Assembly (NCBI GenBank): GCA_903900335.1
Contig: CAIUMP010000044.1
Coordinates: 1 to 64,000, forward strand
Reading direction: 5' to 3'
DNA from: an uncultured Ignavibacteriota bacterium
Lineage (GTDB): Bacteria; Bacteroidota; Ignavibacteria; Palsa-1295
Length of the DNA: 64,000 nucleotides
This document shows positions 62,737-64,000 of the stretch, in pieces. The notes beneath the pieces were generated by a model, which ran no database searches, was not told the origin of the DNA, and saw only the letters and a program-made list of their open reading frames with translations. A program made the translations under genes and the position numbers. Every line of letters starts with the position of its first letter. Within the stretch, counting starts at the first letter, position 1.

Positions 62737-63303
62737 TCATACCATTGGAACGACAGTCAATAATCCCCACCACGAGCCAAGCGCGAGCGGCACGCCGATA
62801 AGCATGACAAACGCACCACTGTACATCGGATGACGGACGATGGCATACGGGCCCGTTGAAATTACTGTTTGATCGGATGCAACTTCGATCGTACCGGACG
62901 TGAACGTATTTTCTTTGAAGACGAGGAAGACGGCGAAGAGTCCGAGTGCAACGAGAGCATCGCCTGCGATGACTAAGCCAGTTGGCACGAAAGACCAGCC
63001 AAGCCGAAAATCCACTGCGGGGAATGCAATGACCATGACGAACGCAAATGATGCGAGCGATTGGATAACCTTCTGATTCGTCTCTTTCTCCGACACCGGT
63101 CCTGCTTGAACTCGGCGCTCGAGTAATTGTGGATCATTCTTCATGAGATAAAGAGTGATCGCCAGTGTTGACGTGAAGAACACAGCCAGGAACAACCACG
63201 CCTGCCAATAGTTGAAAGTCCAGGCGGGAAGGAAGAGCATCAACGCCATCGCAACGAGGAGTTGGAGGAGTCCGGCGAGCGCCTTTGTGTGAAGAGATGT
63301 CAT
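62737..63303 (-). CDS. Isoprenylcysteine carboxyl methyltransferase-like membrane protein, C-terminally truncated
   Basis: 188 residues from the ATG at 63303. Four or five transmembrane helices, and the family signature VISTGPYAIVRHPMYSGAFVMLIGVPLALGSWWGLL near 150-185, which binds S-adenosylmethionine. ICMT/PEMT-type bacterial proteins normally continue about 30 residues with an Arg...Glu-Glu and a GYxxY segment; here the frame stops after VVPMV, directly at a tandem 19-bp repeat. The gene therefore looks truncated and may be a pseudogene or a shortened functional form. It is divergent from the MacB-type permease gene. The 48 residues upstream in frame (to 63447) are not family-like. Confidence 0.75.
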   Translation of the reverse strand: MTSLHTKALAGLLQLLVAMALMLFLPAWTFNYWQAWLFLAVFFTSTLAITLYLMKNDPQLLERRVQAGPVSEKETNQKVIQSLASFAFVMVIAFPAVDFRLGWSFVPTGLVIAGDALVALGLFAVFLVFKENTFTSGTIEVASDQTVISTGPYAIVRHPMYSGAFVMLIGVPLALGSWWGLLTVVPMV

Positions 63304-63435
63304 TGCGAATGGTGAACAAGCGGTGGTACGGTAATAATCTCGTTGCGGTGGGATGACTGTAGAATAATCGGCAAGTGAGAAGGATTCGCACGAATCATTG
63401 TTCAGACCGATGTCAAGAACCAAGGCAACTCCAGC

Positions 63436-64000
63436 ATGCTTACCCAACTCGTCAGCAGCATTTCGATGGCATTCCAGTCGCTCGCAAATAATAAAATGCG
63501 CGCGCTGCTGACCATGCTTGGGATTATCATCGGCGTTGGGTCGGTCATCACGATGACGGCGATTGGGCAGGGTGCGTCGCAGGTCATCGCCGCGCAGATC
63601 AATTCGATGGGCTCGAACATGCTGCAGATCGATCCCGGACCGACGAACTTTGGCGGCGTTTCGTCTGGAGCCGGTGGCAGTATTCGCCTCTCAGACAAGG
63701 ACGCAGAAGCGCTAAAGGATTCTCCTTATCTAAGTGCTATCGCCACATCCGTAGATACCCGCGCACAAGTCATTTCCAGCAACGCCAACTGGCTGACCCG
63801 TATCACTGGCACGACTCCGGCAATTCTGCCAATCCGCAATTACACGGTGGATCGCGGAAGTATGTTCACGGATGCTGACGCGAGAACAGGTCGAAAGGTG
63901 TGCTTATTGGGCAAGACCGTTTGGGTCAATCTCTTCGGAGAGAATGGTGATCCAGTTGGGCAAACGATTCGAATCAAGCACGTGCCATTCACCGTCATAG
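63436..64000 (+). CDS. MacB/FtsX-type ABC transporter permease, partial
   Basis: Open to the window end; 188 codons visible from the ATG at 63436. The first transmembrane helix includes KMRALLTMLGIIIGVGSVITMTAIGQGAS, the hallmark of MacB-family permeases, followed by the periplasmic MacB_PCD domain (QVIAAQINSMGSNMLQIDPG...). Such permeases work with an ATPase and a membrane-fusion protein to export peptides, lipids or toxins. The ATPase is not upstream in this window (the neighbour is the divergent ICMT-like gene), so it is either downstream or elsewhere. Confidence 0.85.
   Translation, partial: MLTQLVSSISMAFQSLANNKMRALLTMLGIIIGVGSVITMTAIGQGASQVIAAQINSMGSNMLQIDPGPTNFGGVSSGAGGSIRLSDKDAEALKDSPYLSAIATSVDTRAQVISSNANWLTRITGTTPAILPIRNYTVDRGSMFTDADARTGRKVCLLGKTVWVNLFGENGDPVGQTIRIKHVPFTVI

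Overview
The window reads as chromosomal DNA of a Gram-negative member of the Bacteroidota/Chlorobiota (FCB) group, probably an uncultured Kapabacteria- or Ignavibacteria-like lineage. Supporting signs are five proteins ending in type IX secretion (T9SS) sorting domains, a TonB-dependent receptor paired with a DUF4249 lipoprotein, a DUF1501/DUF1800 pair, mostly absent Shine-Dalgarno sequences and a promoter of the TTG-N20-TAnnTTTG type. Taxonomy is inferred from gene content only.

Layout. 1-2220 is the 5' three quarters of a 23S rRNA gene on the minus strand, with about 1 kb of gene-free leader and no 16S rRNA or ordinary tRNA upstream. 3.2-7.0 kb (minus) is an accessory locus: a LuxR-type regulator, a secreted Ig-like protein, a Cys-free 231-residue protein resembling a peptide precursor, and a radical SAM enzyme, with several homopolymeric G/C tracts. 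7.2-9.9 kb holds an SDR, homogentisate dioxygenase and free-methionine-sulfoxide reductase. 9.9-20.1 kb (minus) is a tightly packed four-gene surface operon: DUF1800, DUF1501-T9SS, a 1643-residue LamG/ASH-repeat T9SS protein, and a double-OmpA-domain protein. 20.4-25.3 kb has a small protein with a good promoter, an Rsm22-like methyltransferase, mtgA, a murA whose active-site Cys is Asp, and a beta-propeller protein. 25.4-29.1 kb (minus) is a secreted protease group (M12-like and M23, both T9SS cargo). 29.2-35.9 kb (minus) is a probable operon of a MoxR/Mg-chelatase-like AAA ATPase, a TPR protein and two paralogous TIR-TPR proteins.

36-44.3 kb contains a GT9 glycosyltransferase, dienelactone hydrolase, mpl, tRNA-Met, an esterase, two methyltransferases, an OmpA-like protein, ruvB and a DinB protein. 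44.5-47.7 kb (plus) is the TonB receptor/DUF4249 pair. 47.8-53.2 kb (plus) is a RavA-like ATPase and a ViaA-like VWA protein separated by a membrane metallophosphoesterase and a YD-repeat-like protein. 53.4-58.7 kb holds dnaN, recF, yebC, an orphan DUF433 gene and recJ. The end has comB, a T9SS beta-helix protein, a Fic protein, a truncated ICMT-like methyltransferase and the start of a MacB-type permease that runs off the window.

The intergenic DNA is rich in dispersed repeats: degenerate heptamer arrays at five loci, a 110-bp double-hairpin GTCATTGCGAGG element (one good copy, one decayed, one fragment), a 25-bp inverted-repeat pair, a CCCAGGG hairpin and a GGATTnnTGGGATT family. Some of these supply stop codons, protein tails or 5' leaders to adjacent genes. 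The best candidates for undescribed biology are the radical SAM/precursor-like locus and the AAA-TPR-TIR-TIR operon.
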